Shown here piece after piece: positions 19,423 through 27,647 of a DNA stretch of 64,000 nt. Positions within the stretch are counted from its first letter, which is position 1; the number at the start of each line of letters is the position of its first letter. A model generated the notes under the pieces. That model was not told the origin of the DNA and searched no databases. It saw nothing but the letters and a program-made list of their open reading frames with translations. A program made the translations under genes and the position numbers. Source of the stretch: Humisphaera borealis (lineage in GTDB: Bacteria; Planctomycetota; Phycisphaerae; Tepidisphaerales; Tepidisphaeraceae); assembly GCF_015169395.1 (NCBI RefSeq), contig NZ_CP063458.1, positions 6,076,001-6,140,000 on the forward strand, written 5' to 3'.

Positions 19423-19509
19423 CGGGTGCCACGGGTCGGGTACCCCGCAGACCCGTGCGCGAGCTGTGCCGATCTCACGGGTCTCCAGAGTACCGGCGAC
19501 CCGTGGCAC
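19423..19509 (-). repeat. Double-hairpin element, GGGTGCCACGGGTC family, copy 1 (inverted)
   Basis: The outer arms are GGGTGCCACGGGTC and GACCCGTGGCACC; the inner arms are AGACCCGTG and CACGGGTCT. Read on the minus strand, the element aligns closely with 30532-30613, sharing GGTGCCACGGGTCGCCGGTA, GGAGACCCGTG and CTCGCGCACGGGT in the same order. Confidence 0.85.
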
Positions 19510-19580
19510 CAGCTCGCACGCCAATTTCACAACGCTGCTCCAATCACCTCAGACGTCGAGTCACGCGTCAATCGTTCCTG

Positions 19581-19944
19581 CCAAACGAACCCGAGATCGG
19601 ACCTCGAACCTGTGGCTTGACCGGCAGGCAACATTCGCTTGCTTAACCGCCAACCGAACCCGACATCCAACGAGCGACCCTACATTTTGGCCAAACGAAC
19701 CCGAGACGTCCCGCGTTCAATTCGGAGCGTAGGAGCGAGGGCCCGGATTCTGACCCCAGCTATAACGAAACACCCGAGCCGGCAGCGTACCGCAGACCCG
19801 ATACGGCATCCGCCGAACGAACCCGGCGCACGAGCGCTCCACTTCGCGGCGCGGCTAACCGTCTGCAAACATCGTGCTCTGCGCCTTGGTGAAACCGTCG
19901 GCGCACGCCTCTAATCCCGCCAATCCAAAACGCCAAACGAACCC
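19581..19944 (+). repeat. Cluster of five CCAAACGAACCC words
   Basis: CCAAACGAACCC or a one-base variant occurs at 19581, 19650 (CCAACCGAACCC), 19691, 19813 (CCGAACGAACCC) and 19933, all on the plus strand, with starts 41-122 bp apart. The sequence between copies differs, so this is not a tandem array with a fixed unit. Function unknown. Confidence 0.65.
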
Positions 19945-20129
19945 AGCGTTATTCGGCCGTCGTTGCCGACGCCACCCAGATAAGTCCTGGGGCCTGTGCG
20001 CGGCGATTACGGGCGCGACCCGGCAGACCGCGCTGCGACTTCAGAAGTTTGGTATATTTTAAGGCGTCGGCCGTTCTGTGCAACGCTTTTCTGGCGGGGG
20101 CAGCGAGCACTGCCTCTGGCGATCTCGAC

Positions 20130-20855
20130 TTACCGCCCGCCAAGCGCACTCAGCAGCACGCCCACCTCTTCGTCCACTTCGTCGGCGGTCATGGCATACT
20201 CGGCGACGACGCCCCGCAGGATTCGGGAAAAGATACGCTTGGCCGTCTGAAGGGCATTGGCGGCTTGTCCCTCGTCCTTGAACCCCAACCTGCGGATGAG
20301 GTCGTCGTACGCGGTGGGGGTGTCGCCGTCGAACGCCGGGCCGATGACGCGGTCGTCGAACACACCCCAGAGATCGGGCCGGGTGGTGGCCGTCGCGTCG
20401 CGCATGCGATCGATCGCCTGCCGCACAACCTGCCGTGCCCAGCCGGCATCAAACTCGGCCGACGGGTCGGCTTCGCCATCGCCCAGGCGGTCGGCGTGTT
20501 CGGAGATGTCTTCCCCCGACCGGTCGCCGCCGCGCTTTTGCGCCGATTCCTCCCGGAACTGGTCGATCGAATAGCGTTCCAGCGCCGTCATCAGGAAGTT
20601 TCGGAACTTGCCCCGGCCGAGCTCGGCCTTGCCGATCAGGTTTTTCTCAACCACCCGGCTTGCGACAAACCCGCTGACCAGGTCGTCGGCCCGGTCGCGG
20701 TCGATGCGGTACTTGCTGATGACGTAAGTCCGAAACGCCGGCAGATACTTGCGAAGCAAATCGCCCAGGGCATCGCGCTGGGCGACGGAAGGATCCTCGC
20801 CGGCACGAGCGACCAGGGACCAGTGCGTGGTGGGGAAAAGCTGAAACTCGCTCAT
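20130..20855 (-). CDS. ECF-type RNA polymerase sigma factor (planctomycete type)
   Basis: The 241-residue protein starts MSEFQLFPTTHWSLVARAG, the typical opening of a planctomycete ECF group. Region 2 spans about residues 30-95 (LLRKYLPAFRTYVISKYRI, RADDLVSGFVASRVVEKNLI, GRGKFRNFLMTALERYSIDQF). A linker rich in Asp/Glu/Arg follows, and a C-terminal helical region (RRLGFKDEGQAANALQTAKR, VVAEYAMTADEVDEEVGVLL) takes the place of region 4. It has no neighbouring anti-sigma gene in the usual place. Its regulon cannot be read from the sequence. Confidence 0.85.
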   Translation of the reverse strand: MSEFQLFPTTHWSLVARAGEDPSVAQRDALGDLLRKYLPAFRTYVISKYRIDRDRADDLVSGFVASRVVEKNLIGKAELGRGKFRNFLMTALERYSIDQFREESAQKRGGDRSGEDISEHADRLGDGEADPSAEFDAGWARQVVRQAIDRMRDATATTRPDLWGVFDDRVIGPAFDGDTPTAYDDLIRRLGFKDEGQAANALQTAKRIFSRILRGVVAEYAMTADEVDEEVGVLLSALGGR

Positions 20856-21277
20856 GGAGGCGAGTCTATCATGGCAACCCTCAAAGTCCGGAAGAGCTTC
20901 TAAATGCCAACCGTCATCGCCAGTCGTCGGCCGTCAGTCCCGCGGAAAGCCGTTTGCGGAAAGATCGCGGTCGGAAAGCCAGATTCGTCGACTGACTTCG
21001 AATCTCCTGATGAAGACACTGAAGAACCTGTGTTCTGCTCCCCTGCGACCCCCGGCGGATTCTGGCAACAGAGTCCGCCGGGGTGATTTTGTTGAGGAAG
21101 GTGTGCGGACGTGACAGTGCGCATTCCGCTCTTCCTCCTGCCCCAAACAGGTCATCCACCAGGCAGAGCCAGATCGACGCCCCTGCTCCGAACCTCCTGC
21201 TGAATAGAACACATCGCAACGCCGGCAAGTGGCCGACCGACGCGATGACAACTCGCAGAACTCACAGGAGCAGGACC
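20856..21277. other. Spacer between divergent genes; one hairpin, no gene seen
   Basis: This 422-bp stretch separates the sigma-factor gene (minus) from the secreted-protein gene (plus). It carries a perfect 10-bp hairpin CCCCGGCGGA / TCCGCCGGGG (21050-21059 and 21074-21083) followed by TGATTTTG. It looks like a terminator or leader structure, yet no gene precedes it on the plus strand. A 60-codon frame at 20904-21086 ends at the hairpin but has no recognisable features. Confidence 0.5.
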
Positions 21278-22303
21278 ATGTTGAAGAAGATTGCTATCGC
21301 GTGTGCAGGTTTCGTCCTTACCGGCCAGTCCGCATTGTTTGCCCAAACCGCCAACCCGCTGGATGTTCCCAGTACTCCCCCGCAGCCGGTCGTTCTGGCC
21401 CCCGCGTCGCCGATGGTGTTCCTCGGAGAGATCGACGGCATCCCCGTCGTCCTCCAACTCACGGTGACCGGGCAGGACGCGAGCGGATTCCTGATCGTCG
21501 GCGATCAGAAGTGCCCGTTCAGCGGCAAAACCGAAGGCCCCGTCATCGACGGCTCCTGGCAGGCCGCCAGCGGCAAGACCTACAGGCTGCGGATCACCGA
21601 TCGTCGGGATTCGCTCACGCTCGAGACCAACGGCAAGACGTTGTCGCTCCGCCCGGCGAATCGCCCGGTTACGAACCCGCCCGTTACGGCGCCGCCGGCC
21701 ACACAGCCGTTGAACCAGAACAACGTCCCGTTCCCCGCACCCAAGCCGCAGGACAAGGTCCTGCCGCTGACCGATGCGAGCCTCGACAACGTCAGCGACA
21801 AGGTCGGCGAGCACTTCACCGCTCCGCTGCCGGCGGGCTGGCGAATGATGGACGGCCCGCTGGGTGCGTTCATCGGATCGGCCGACGGCAAGAGTGGCTT
21901 CGGCGTCATCGGCCGGCCGCTCGAAGAGACCGAAGGATTCAGCACCTTCGGCGGGAACATGCTTAAAGCGGTCGGCGTGTCCGATCCGACGGTCCTCAGC
22001 ACGGTCGAACTGAAGGTCGATGGTGGCGAAGGCCGCGAGTTGGTCCTTGGTTTCGTCGGCCGGGACAACGTGAAGCGGACTGGTATCTTCCGGATCGTCG
22101 TGCTGAACAACGGCCCTCGGAAGATCGGCATGATCTGGCACGCCGCCACGCCGGACGATCAGTTCCGGGCCGAATGCGGCAAGATGCTGAAGCTGGCGAT
22201 GGCAATCCGAATGAACGCCCAGCAGCCGACGCCCGCTCCGCTGCCCCCTCAGGCCCCGCAGGCCAACGGCGGCAATGAAAACGGCAATCCGCTGAACTTC
22301 TGA
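21278..22303 (+). CDS. Secreted protein of unknown function
   Basis: The 341-residue protein starts MLKKIAIACAGFVLTGQSAL with a signal peptide cut near LFAQTA. The start follows CAGGAGCAGG; open codons further upstream lack these features. Residues about 45-125 form a beta-rich module (FLGEIDGIPVVLQLTV, PVIDGSWQAASGKTYRLRI). A Pro/Thr/Gln linker follows. The C-terminal module at about 170-310 (GEHFTAPLPAGWRMMDGPLG, VLSTVELKVDGGEGRELVLG, KRTGIFRIVVLNNGPRKIGM) resembles PsbP/DUF1795-like folds in its PLPAGW opening, but that is only a weak impression. The tail is Pro/Gln/Asn-rich. A strong terminator follows, so it is probably a single-gene unit. Confidence 0.8.
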   Translation: MLKKIAIACAGFVLTGQSALFAQTANPLDVPSTPPQPVVLAPASPMVFLGEIDGIPVVLQLTVTGQDASGFLIVGDQKCPFSGKTEGPVIDGSWQAASGKTYRLRITDRRDSLTLETNGKTLSLRPANRPVTNPPVTAPPATQPLNQNNVPFPAPKPQDKVLPLTDASLDNVSDKVGEHFTAPLPAGWRMMDGPLGAFIGSADGKSGFGVIGRPLEETEGFSTFGGNMLKAVGVSDPTVLSTVELKVDGGEGRELVLGFVGRDNVKRTGIFRIVVLNNGPRKIGMIWHAATPDDQFRAECGKMLKLAMAIRMNAQQPTPAPLPPQAPQANGGNENGNPLNF

Positions 22304-22335
22304 TCGATCTCGCAGAAGTCCCCGTCAAAGCCACG

Positions 22336-22365
22336 CCGCCCCCGCGAAGCGATTCGCGGGGGCGG
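22336..22365 (+). terminator. Terminator of the secreted-protein gene
   Basis: A perfect 13-bp stem CCGCCCCCGCGAA / TTCGCGGGGGCGG with loop GCGA is followed by TGTTCGTT. It sits 32 bp after the stop codon. Confidence 0.8.
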
Positions 22366-22414
22366 TGTTCGTTCACAGATCAATTGTCGCTGAATACTTA
22401 GGGCAGCTCATGCC

Positions 22415-22504
22415 GGGTGGCATGTGCAAGCGTACTCGCTTGCCCGTGGCGATCGCGATCCGACATTCGCCACGGGCAACGTGGTACTGTTGCCCATGCC
22501 ACCC
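22415..22504. repeat. Imperfect inverted repeat between convergent genes
   Basis: The outer arms GGGTGGCATG and CATGCCACCC enclose a second pair, TTGCCCGTGGCG and CGCCACGGGCAA, around the centre ATCGCGAT. It lies between the end of the secreted-protein gene and the end of the kinase gene and may act as a transcription barrier. Confidence 0.75.
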
Positions 22505-22532
22505 AGCGTCAATGCTTGGATGCGCCAGGCCG

Positions 22533-25500
22533 CTACGTCTGCAACAACGATTCCGCCGGCGTCGCTGCGCCCCGGCCGAATTGTTCGGCAAACGTCGCTT
22601 CGCCGATCGCGGCTTTAAGTGTCATCAGCAGTTGCTCGTGCGCGATACGTTTTCCCTCGGCCAACTTCATGCCCAGGGCATTCCGCAGCTGATCGGCACA
22701 GCCGAGCAACGCCGCCGACCGGGCAGAATCGGTCGCGGCGAGCAGCAACGCGCGAGTCTCCAGCGAGGTGGCGATCCCGCCACGGTCATTGATCGTCAAC
22801 CGCAGATCGGTGCTCGCGGCCGAATGAGCCATCGCGTCGTTCGGATTGCCCTGTTGCAATTCGACGTGGGCCAGGAAATCGAGCTGATCGGCCATGTTCG
22901 CCTTGTCGCCGAACTTTCGGCAGACCGCCAGCGCCGACTCGAGCCGGCTGCGCGCCCCCGACAGGTCGCCTTTGGCCAGCAGGCATCGCGCGATGCCTTC
23001 CTCGGCGTAAGCCATGCCCCATTCCTCGTCCAGCCCCTTTAGGATTTCCAGGCACTTAGTGTACAGCGGCAGGGCGATGTCGGCGTTTCCCTGCTCGACC
23101 TCGAGCTCGCCGAGATTGAGATGCCCGTAAGCGATCCACCGCGTGTCGTCCCGCTTGATGGCAATCGCCATCGACTTGCCGAGCAGTTCGCGGGCCTCCT
23201 GGGGTCTGCCCATCGCGCGGGCGATGTTGCCGATGTTGTTGTAGGAGCCGGCGATCAGCGCCAGGTCGCCGAGAACCAGCCGGACCTGCAGCGCCTGCTG
23301 TCCCAGGTCGTAGGCCTTGCGGAGGTCGCCTTGTTCCTTGGCGAGGGTGCTAAGGTTGTTCAGCGCGGAGGAGACGATCGGCAGTTCGCCCGCCGCGCGG
23401 GCAAGGGCGAGCGCCCGCTCGAACCATTCTGCCGCCCGGCCCGGCTCGCCGAAATAGATCGCGAGCACGCCGCCCGAATCCAGCAGTCGCGCGAGAGTGG
23501 CGTTCTCGGGCGGATTCAGTTGCATGATCGCGTCCACCGTCCGGACGCCCTCGGCCATCATCCCGCGGATGTTCCAGTACTTCGCCAGCGCCGCCCCCAG
23601 CGGGACCGCGATTTCCACCCGCCGATCCTGAATCGAGTGGTCCATCGCCGCCCGCAGGTTGTCGTGGTCGGCGGCGAGAGCGGCGAGGGTTTGCGCCTGT
23701 GTCGGCCCCTGGATCGACTGTACCGAAGTGACCGCAAAATCCTCGAAGAAACGGGCGTGCCGCGTGCGGACGGCTCGGCGTTCGATGGGACTCACCGCCA
23801 GTTTCTCGGCGGCGTACTGGCGGATCGTTTCCAGCATGCGATAGCGGACGACCCCGTCGCGCTCGTCGGCAATGACCAGCGAATGCTCCACCAGTTCGCA
23901 GAGCAGATCGAGTACATCTGCGGCATCGATCGGGACCGCCGCCGAAACGTCGTGAACGAAGTCAGCCTCCGGCTTGAGCGTGACCTCGGGCGCATCGGGA
24001 GCATCGGTCCCGTCGGGCAGGATCGATTCGGCCGCTTCAAATGTGCAACCGCCGGCGAAAACGCTCATCCGCGCCAGCGCCGCGCGGGCGCGGTCGTCGA
24101 GCAGTTCGTAGCTCCAGTCGATCAGGGCCCGCAGCGTCTGTTGACGCGGCAGCAGCGTGCGCGATCCGCCGGTGAGCAGCTTGAAGGCGTCGCCCAGCCG
24201 CTCGGCGATCTGCTGGGCGGACAGCACCTTGGCACGGGCGGCCGCGAGCTCGATCGCCAGGGGAATGCCGTCGAGTCGGCGGCAGATGCGCGCGATTGCC
24301 GGGGCGTTGTCCTGCGACAGGGCGAACCCCGGCCGCACGGCTCGGGCACGCTCGACGAACAACCGGACCGACGGCAGTTGCTCCAGCTCGGCTAACGGCA
24401 CATCGTCGGTGTCGGGCGTTGTCAGCGACGGAACCCGCAGCGCCGTTTCCCCGGGTATGCGCAGCGGCTGGCGGCTGGTGGCGAGTAGACGCAGCTTCGA
24501 GCACCGCTCCAGCAGGTCGGCGCAGAGTTGCGCCGCTGTTTCGATCAGGTGCTCGCAGTTGTCGATGACCAGCAGCGCATCGGCGTCGCGCAGGTGGTCG
24601 GCGAGGATGTCAGCCGCGGATCTGCCGGACGATTCCTTCAACCCCAGAGCCGACGACACCGCGCGGGCCACGGCATCCGGGGTGACGCCTGCGGCGATGT
24701 TTGCAAGCTCCACCATCCACACGCCGGCGGGGAACATCCGCAGTGACCGCCGCGCGGTCTGCAATGCCAGCCGGGTCTTGCCGGTGCCGCCGGGGCCCAG
24801 CAGTGTCGTCAGCCGTGCGGCCGCCAGTGCCGTCGCGATGTCGGCGAGTTCCTGTTCGCGGCCGACGAACGACGAGGTCTCGTGCGGCAGGTTGTTGGGC
24901 GGATCGACCGGGATGGCGACCTTGATCGTGGCCGGAATGGCGGTCGACCGGCCCGCACCATTGGTCAGTGCCGCCGAAAGCGCGTCGGCAAGCTCGGCCG
25001 CGGTCGCGAAGCGATCGGCCGGGCGCTTGGCGCACGCCCGCGCCAGGACCGCCATTAACGCTTCCGGTACGTCTTCGGCAAAGCGGCGGATATCGGGCAG
25101 GGGTTCGTTGATCTGCTGGTGCAGCAGACCGGGAACACTTTCGGCTTCGAACGGCGGCCGGCTTGCCAGCAGGTGGAAGAGGGTGCACCCCAGCGCGTAG
25201 ACGTCCGACAGCGGCGTCGCCGGTTCGCCGCGGCATTGCTCCGGCGACATATAGGTCGGTGTCCCCATGATGCTGCCGGCTTCGGTCAGATCGGACACGG
25301 CGGCAAACTCTCGCGCCAGTCCGAAATCGACCAGCTTCACCTGTCCGGTTGGGGTCCGCATGAGGTTCGACGGCTTGATATCGCGATGGATGATCCCGGA
25401 GCCATGAGCTGCCGCGAGCCCCAACGCCGCGTCCCGCACGGCGGCGGTGGCATCGCGCCAGTCGAGGATGATGTGATGCTGGAGATGGTCGGCAAGGCTC

Positions 25501-25838
25501 CCGCCCGCGAGCCACTCCATCGCGATGAAGACGCGGGCGCGCCGGCGGGTTCCGTGCCGGCCCACCTGGTACACCGCCGCCACGTTCGGATGGCTCAGCT
25601 TCGCCGCCGATCTCGCCTCGCGCAAGAACCGCTGCTGCAGCAGTTCGACATCGGTCCCGGCGGCACCCAGGGCGTCGCGTTTCAATACCTTCACCGCCGC
25701 GTCGCGTTCCAGCTCGACGTCCCAGGCCAGGTACACCACACCCATGCCACCGGCCCCGACGGGGCGCAGCAGCTTGTACTGTGCCATCTGCGAGCCTGGC
25801 GGGAGATCGGGGTCGATGATGGGATCTTCGGACTTCAT
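22533..25838 (-). CDS. Ser/Thr protein kinase fused to STAND-type ATPase and TPR repeats
   Basis: The 1101-residue protein opens with a complete Hanks-type kinase: glycine loop VGAGGMGVVY (27-36), lysine in DAAVKVLKRD (about 50), catalytic HRDIKPSN (151-158), DFGLA (171) and GTPTYMSPEQC. A linker leads to a STAND/AfsR-like NTPase from about residue 315: FVGREQELADIATAL, Walker A GPGGTGKTR, LLVIDNCEHLIETAAQLC, LLATSRQPLRIPGE. The C-terminal about 400 residues are helical with TPR-like units (NNLSTLAKEQGDLRKAYDLG, NNIGNIARAMGRPQEARELL, HLNLGELEVEQGNADIAL). There is no obvious membrane segment between kinase and ATPase, so it is likely cytoplasmic. Kinase input may be gated by oligomerisation of the STAND module; this is inference. 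The spacer to the divergent permease gene is short. Confidence 0.93.
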   Translation of the reverse strand: MKSEDPIIDPDLPPGSQMAQYKLLRPVGAGGMGVVYLAWDVELERDAAVKVLKRDALGAAGTDVELLQQRFLREARSAAKLSHPNVAAVYQVGRHGTRRRARVFIAMEWLAGGSLADHLQHHIILDWRDATAAVRDAALGLAAAHGSGIIHRDIKPSNLMRTPTGQVKLVDFGLAREFAAVSDLTEAGSIMGTPTYMSPEQCRGEPATPLSDVYALGCTLFHLLASRPPFEAESVPGLLHQQINEPLPDIRRFAEDVPEALMAVLARACAKRPADRFATAAELADALSAALTNGAGRSTAIPATIKVAIPVDPPNNLPHETSSFVGREQELADIATALAAARLTTLLGPGGTGKTRLALQTARRSLRMFPAGVWMVELANIAAGVTPDAVARAVSSALGLKESSGRSAADILADHLRDADALLVIDNCEHLIETAAQLCADLLERCSKLRLLATSRQPLRIPGETALRVPSLTTPDTDDVPLAELEQLPSVRLFVERARAVRPGFALSQDNAPAIARICRRLDGIPLAIELAAARAKVLSAQQIAERLGDAFKLLTGGSRTLLPRQQTLRALIDWSYELLDDRARAALARMSVFAGGCTFEAAESILPDGTDAPDAPEVTLKPEADFVHDVSAAVPIDAADVLDLLCELVEHSLVIADERDGVVRYRMLETIRQYAAEKLAVSPIERRAVRTRHARFFEDFAVTSVQSIQGPTQAQTLAALAADHDNLRAAMDHSIQDRRVEIAVPLGAALAKYWNIRGMMAEGVRTVDAIMQLNPPENATLARLLDSGGVLAIYFGEPGRAAEWFERALALARAAGELPIVSSALNNLSTLAKEQGDLRKAYDLGQQALQVRLVLGDLALIAGSYNNIGNIARAMGRPQEARELLGKSMAIAIKRDDTRWIAYGHLNLGELEVEQGNADIALPLYTKCLEILKGLDEEWGMAYAEEGIARCLLAKGDLSGARSRLESALAVCRKFGDKANMADQLDFLAHVELQQGNPNDAMAHSAASTDLRLTINDRGGIATSLETRALLLAATDSARSAALLGCADQLRNALGMKLAEGKRIAHEQLLMTLKAAIGEATFAEQFGRGAATPAESLLQT

Positions 25839-26022
25839 CCGGGTCGGGAGCGGACGGAGCAGACTATAGCCGACAGATGAACGTGCGTCCGGGCCACGGA
25901 CGCCAACACGGACGCCACTCTTGGACGCGTGCCGTCAACCATGGCACAATACTTTGCATGCACGGCGACGGATCGCCTGCGGGGCTGTTGGCTTTCGTCC
26001 AGACTTCTCAACGACACGTCTC

Positions 26023-26811
26023 ATGCGCTTTCTCGGCTGGATCGGCAGCTCCGCGATCGACATCGTTCGCAGGTGGATCTACCTGGCGTCGGTGATCTAT
26101 TCCGTACTGATGCTCGTCAGCCGGCCGACCACCTGGCGACGGACCGTCCGCGAGGTGCTGGCCCGGCAGATCCTTTTCACCGGGGTGGAAGCCGTCCGTT
26201 TCACCGCCGCGATCGCATTCTTCGTCGGCATTGCCGTCGTCGTACAGGCCCAGCTCTGGCTGCAAAAGATCGGCCAGGTGACGGCCGTCGGTCCACTGCT
26301 GGTGGCAGTCATCGTGCGGGAAGTCGGACCGCTTCTGGCCAACGTCATCGTCCTCGTTCGCAGCGGCAATGCTATTACGGTCGAGCTGGCCAACATGCGG
26401 CAGACCGGTGAGCTTCGCGTCCTGGACGCACAGGGGCTCGACCCGCTGCTGTACCTGGTCGTCCCGCGCGTCATCGGCGTGATGCTGTCGGTGTTCTGCC
26501 TTTCGGTGATCCTGATCACGACCTCGCTCCTCACCGGATACATCGTCGCGCTGGCGCTCGACCTGAAAGTCGGCACGCCGGCATTCTTCCTGCGCGGCAT
26601 CCTTAGCGCCATCACCGCAGCCGACGTGCCCAGCGTGGCCGCCCGCTCGCTTCTGCCGGGGATGATCGCCGCGTGCATCTGCTGCACCGAAGGCCTGAGC
26701 GTCGGCGGGGCGCAGACGGATGTCCCCCGGGCCGTGACGCGGGCCGTGCAACGCTCGTTCGTGTCGCTGTTCGTCACGTCGGTGCTGATCTCGGTGGTGA
26801 CCTATGTCTGA
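26023..26811 (+). CDS. mlaE: MlaE/YrbE-family ABC transporter permease
   Basis: The 262-residue integral membrane protein is of the MlaE family, the permease of lipid-transport systems that work with MCE proteins. It shows an amphipathic start, FTGVEAVRFTAAIAFFVGIAVVVQAQ, REVGPLLANVIVLVRSGNAI and ELANMRQTGELRVLDAQGLD (the cytosolic coupling loop), then four to five hydrophobic helices. The start ATG at 26023 gives MRFLGWIG; an upstream extension is open but unlike the family. The stop overlaps the next gene by 8 bases. With the following two genes it forms an MCE import/export cluster in the inner membrane. Confidence 0.92.
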   Translation: MRFLGWIGSSAIDIVRRWIYLASVIYSVLMLVSRPTTWRRTVREVLARQILFTGVEAVRFTAAIAFFVGIAVVVQAQLWLQKIGQVTAVGPLLVAVIVREVGPLLANVIVLVRSGNAITVELANMRQTGELRVLDAQGLDPLLYLVVPRVIGVMLSVFCLSVILITTSLLTGYIVALALDLKVGTPAFFLRGILSAITAADVPSVAARSLLPGMIAACICCTEGLSVGGAQTDVPRAVTRAVQRSFVSLFVTSVLISVVTYV

Positions 26812-27508
26812 CCCCAATACCGCCGACAAGCCCCCGGTGCTCGCGTTCGAGGAGGTCAGCATCGAAATGCCGCAGGGGTTCGATCACGGCATTCGCGGTG
26901 CCAGTTTTGTGCTCAGGCCCGGCGACTGCTGCTTGGTTCGGCTCGAATGGGAGTCCCTCCGCTCGCCCCTGACGGACTTGGCGACCGGGGTTTTGGAACC
27001 CGACAAGGGCATCGTGAAATACGGCGGCACCGACTGGAACCGCATGGGCTTCAGCCAGGCGAACCGCGAACGCGGTAGGGTGGGACGCACCTTCGAAGGC
27101 ATCGGCTGGGTGGCCAATTTGGATGTGGACGAGAACGTCATCCTTTCCGAACGCCACCACACCTGGCGGGCAGACAGCGAACTTTTGCACGAGGCCGAGA
27201 CACTGGCCCGGCAGTTCGGGCTCGAATCGCTGCCGAAGACCCGGCCGTCGCAGACCAAACGCCTGGACCTGGCACGGGCGTCGCTTGTGCGGGCGTTCAT
27301 GGGTTCGCCGACGCTGCTCGCGTTGGAACGCCCGGAGATGTCGGGATACCCGGAAATCATGCCGCCGCTGCTGAAGCAGCTCGCGGCCGCCCGCCAGCGC
27401 GGGGCGGCGGTCCTCTGGCTGACCAACCGCCCCGAGATTTGGCAGGAAGCCGAAGTCCGGCCGACGATACGATTCACGATGTCTGGAGAGACGTTGGTGC
27501 CAGTGTGA
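26804..27508 (+). CDS. Degenerate ABC ATPase (MlaF-like) lacking catalytic motifs
   Basis: The 234-residue protein aligns by eye with MlaF throughout (VLAFEEVSIEMPQGF, GASFVLRPGD, GVLEPDKGIVKYGG, NLDVDENVIL, LARASLVRAFMGSPTLLAL). Every catalytic block is altered. The Walker A position reads CCLVRLEWESLRSPL with no G-x4-GK-S/T. The Q-loop region is RTFEGIG. The ABC signature is replaced by RPSQTKRLDLARA, with no SGG. Walker B ends LALERPEM instead of a D-E pair. The H-loop position is LTNRPE. The frame is intact, length is close to MlaF and the gene overlaps mlaE by 8 bases, so it is not an obvious pseudogene. It is probably a non-hydrolysing structural partner of the permease. Confidence 0.82.
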   Translation: MSDPNTADKPPVLAFEEVSIEMPQGFDHGIRGASFVLRPGDCCLVRLEWESLRSPLTDLATGVLEPDKGIVKYGGTDWNRMGFSQANRERGRVGRTFEGIGWVANLDVDENVILSERHHTWRADSELLHEAETLARQFGLESLPKTRPSQTKRLDLARASLVRAFMGSPTLLALERPEMSGYPEIMPPLLKQLAAARQRGAAVLWLTNRPEIWQEAEVRPTIRFTMSGETLVPV

Positions 27509-27523
27509 ATGCGACGAAGTGCT

Positions 27524-27590
27524 CACGACGGAGGCACGGAGACACGGAGGGCAACGTGCTGCGAGTTGCCCTCCGTGTCTCCGTGGTGAT
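27524..27590. repeat. Inverted repeat, CACGGAGGCACGGAG family, copy 1
   Basis: The left arm has ACGGAGGCACGGAGACACGG then AGGGCAAC. The right arm has GTTGCCCTCCGTGTCTCCGT then GGTGAT. The loop is about 9 bases. It sits between the degenerate ATPase and the MCE gene and recurs at 28801-29002 with a much longer loop. Confidence 0.9.
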
Positions 27591-27647
27591 CCCTCTCCTT
27601 CGCCTCGAAGTCGACTTAACCTTCTGCCGCCGAGAGGATGAATCCAC

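Larger units (their letters stand above)
19291..20129. other. 839-bp spacer rich in repeats, no convincing gene
   Basis: The spacer lies between the start of the LamG/DUF1553 gene and the end of the sigma-factor gene, both on the minus strand. It contains a CACGGGTC double-hairpin element at 19423-19509 and a loose cluster of CCAAACGAACCC-like words from 19581 to 19944. Short open frames in it are arginine/proline-rich and show no family signature. The promoter of the minus-strand gene must lie near its right side of 19290, but I cannot point to one. Confidence 0.6.

Noticed and set aside
19581-19944. CRISPR array
   Set aside because: The repeated 12-mers are too short, irregularly spaced (41-122 bp) and not followed by cas genes.
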